Origin: Dictyobacter formicarum
Lineage (GTDB): Bacteria > Chloroflexota > Ktedonobacteria > Ktedonobacterales > Ktedonobacteraceae
Length of the DNA: 61,684 nucleotides
Reading direction: 5' to 3'
Assembly: GCF_016587435.1 (NCBI RefSeq)
Contig: NZ_BNJJ01000035.1
Location: 1-61,684 of the forward strand
A program made the position numbers and the translations under genes. Position 1 is the first letter of the stretch; each line of letters begins with the position of its first letter. Below are positions 60,576 through 61,684 of this stretch, in pieces. The notes under the pieces are model-generated. The model worked only from the letters and a program-made list of their open reading frames with translations. It was not told the DNA's origin and did not search any database.

Positions 60576-61679
60576 ATGAAAATGATAACGCGTCCAACCT
60601 TAACAACACCGGAGCCTGATCGGCCGCAGCAACGCCGTGTTGTTCCTCCCTTCGTACTCAGCAGCCTGGGAATACTGCTGGTTGTGGTGATGCTGGCCTC
60701 GGTGAGCTTTGGCTCCATTTCTGTGCCTGTATTGACGATTGTGCAGATTTTGCTGAACAGTACGAGGTTATTTCATTTTCCTGTGCTCTGGGACCCGGCA
60801 TTAGAGATCATTATAATGCAGGTACGTCTACCGGTGGTCGTCGGCGCGGCCCTGGTCGGAGCAGCGCTGGCCGTGGCGGGAACGTTGTTTCAAGGCATGT
60901 TGCGCAACCCCCTGGCCGATCCATATCTGATGGGCACATCCTCAGGTGCGGCCATGGGTGCAACTATCGCTTTTGTATTACCTTTTGATACTGTGTATGG
61001 TAGTTTCTTTCCACTGACACCGCTACTGGCCTTTTGTGGGGCCGTGGTGACAGTCATTTTTGTCTATGCACTGGCACGTTCAGATGGGCGTACACCAGTG
61101 ATTATGTTGCTGCTGGCTGGCGTTGTCGTCAATGCAGTTCTGACAGCTTTTCAGACCCTGATTTTGAATCTCTGGCCCTCCAACGACTTTGGGCGCATCC
61201 TGGGTCTTTATAACTGGCTCTCAGGCGGTATCGCTATTGTTGGCTGGGGACCGCTGGCTGTCGTCGCTGTGATTGTGCTGCTGGGGTTGCTGGTTGCTTT
61301 CGCGCTGGCCCGTGTGCTGGATGTATTCGCGCTGGGAGAAGACGCGGCAGCGCATCTGGGGCTGCATGTTGAATGGATGCGCTTCTTGATTGTGGTGGTG
61401 GCCTCGCTGTTGACTGCGGCCGCTGTCTCGATCAGTGGCTTGATTGGTTTTGTTGGCCTGGTGACGCCGCATTTTATGCGCCTGCTCCTGGGGCCGCGCC
61501 ATCGCGTCCTGATGCCGGCGGCGGCTCTGGGAGGCGCCATCTTTTTAACGCTGGCCGACTTGTTGGCTCGCGTGGTTCTGCCTCCAACGGTAATTCCCGT
61601 CGGCGTTTTTACAGCCCTGGTGGGTGCTCCTTTCTTCTTATTTCTACTGCGGAGCAGTAAGCGAGAGTATAAATGGTAG
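60576..61679 (+). CDS. btuC: BtuC/FecCD-family ABC transporter permease, probably for cobalamin
   Basis: A 367-residue, roughly ten-helix inner-membrane permease. Family marks are RLPVVVGAALVGAALAVAGT, LFQGMLRNPLADPYLMGTSS, LGEDAAAHLGL and ISGLIGFVGLVTPHFMRLLL (the loop that contacts the ATPase), ending VPTG-like VGVFTALVGAPFFLFLL. The FecCD family moves iron-siderophores, haem or cobalamin; the upstream cobalamin riboswitch points to cobalamin or cobinamide. The start at 60576 has only a weak Shine-Dalgarno. The stop overlaps a possible ATG at 61673, where the ATPase subunit would be expected. Confidence 0.93.
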   Translation: MKMITRPTLTTPEPDRPQQRRVVPPFVLSSLGILLVVVMLASVSFGSISVPVLTIVQILLNSTRLFHFPVLWDPALEIIIMQVRLPVVVGAALVGAALAVAGTLFQGMLRNPLADPYLMGTSSGAAMGATIAFVLPFDTVYGSFFPLTPLLAFCGAVVTVIFVYALARSDGRTPVIMLLLAGVVVNAVLTAFQTLILNLWPSNDFGRILGLYNWLSGGIAIVGWGPLAVVAVIVLLGLLVAFALARVLDVFALGEDAAAHLGLHVEWMRFLIVVVASLLTAAAVSISGLIGFVGLVTPHFMRLLLGPRHRVLMPAAALGGAIFLTLADLLARVVLPPTVIPVGVFTALVGAPFFLFLLRSSKREYKW

Positions 61680-61684
61680 ACAAG
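61673..61684 (+). CDS. Possible start of the next gene (expected ABC ATPase), cut by window edge
   Basis: An ATG at 61673 overlaps the TAG stop of the permease (ATGGTAG) and opens MVDK before the window ends. Such overlaps are usual between BtuC-type permease and BtuD-type ATPase genes. Four codons cannot prove it. Confidence 0.35.

Noticed and set aside
1..61684. tRNA, rRNA, CRISPR arrays, complete insertion sequences or prophage genes
   Set aside because: Scanned by eye for typical motifs; none could be supported. Short tRNA genes could be overlooked without a covariance search.

Overview
The window looks like part of the chromosome of a filamentous, spore-forming Chloroflexota bacterium, probably of the Ktedonobacteria type. 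This is an inference from gene content: Yip1-like membrane proteins with Pro/Gly/Tyr-rich tails, a giant SARP/STAND-type regulator, an F420-type luciferase-like oxidoreductase, a Pkn-type kinase with an extracellular domain, an ECF sigma factor with a large membrane anti-sigma partner, and moderate G+C. No rRNA, tRNA, CRISPR array or complete insertion sequence was recognised.

Layout. 1-9.3 kb (minus strand): the 5' end of a family-2 glycosyltransferase, a sirtuin, a 908-residue membrane-anchored protein of unknown function, and two tandem, related Eco57I-like N6-adenine DNA methyltransferases. 9.4-14 kb (plus strand): a membrane-anchored FKBP-type isomerase with a strong terminator, then a uracil permease locus. 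The intact permease and a HTH-ClpN-zinc-ribbon gene sit between two fragments of a second, broken permease. 14-16 kb: two paralogous Yip1-like proteins. 16.2-23.9 kb: a pyrimidine operon pyrB-carA-carB-pyrE-pyrF behind a strong promoter, a roughly 280-nt leader with an internal terminator, and a possible leader ORF. 23.9-34.7 kb (minus strand): envelope proteins, a class B penicillin-binding protein, a luciferase-like oxidoreductase, an epimerase, argS, acs and a polytopic membrane protein. 35-44 kb (plus strand): a ChrB-like protein, a 51-residue membrane protein, an unknown protein followed by a SNF2 helicase/SWIM pair, and an ECF sigma/anti-sigma pair. 44-52.5 kb (minus strand): an O-methyltransferase, a double GNAT, a 1482-residue SARP-ATPase-TPR regulator, a VOC protein and a frameshifted methyltransferase. 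53-61.7 kb: PsiE-like protein, recD2, sufU, a uracil-DNA glycosylase/flavin reductase pair, a Ser/Thr kinase, and a cobalamin riboswitch in front of a BtuC-like permease that runs to the window edge.

The least explained signal is a family of four modular palindromic elements (about 15.2, 22.8, 34.8 and 41.5 kb). They share flanking modules, but each carries its own unrelated, perfectly self-complementary 18-28 bp hairpin. One copy lies inside the pyr operon and another is bounded by a 17-bp imperfect terminal inverted repeat.

Second is the rearranged permease locus (10.3-14.0 kb). A promoter, a leader terminator and a 36-codon permease fragment lie on the left. A 108-codon permease fragment with its own terminator lies on the right. 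Both fragments break at the same conserved Val-Thr-Gly. The gene between them encodes an excisionase/BldC-like HTH fused to a Clp N-domain repeat without any AAA+ module. It is preceded by three phased TATAGTT repeats over its promoter and bracketed by 50-bp direct repeats.
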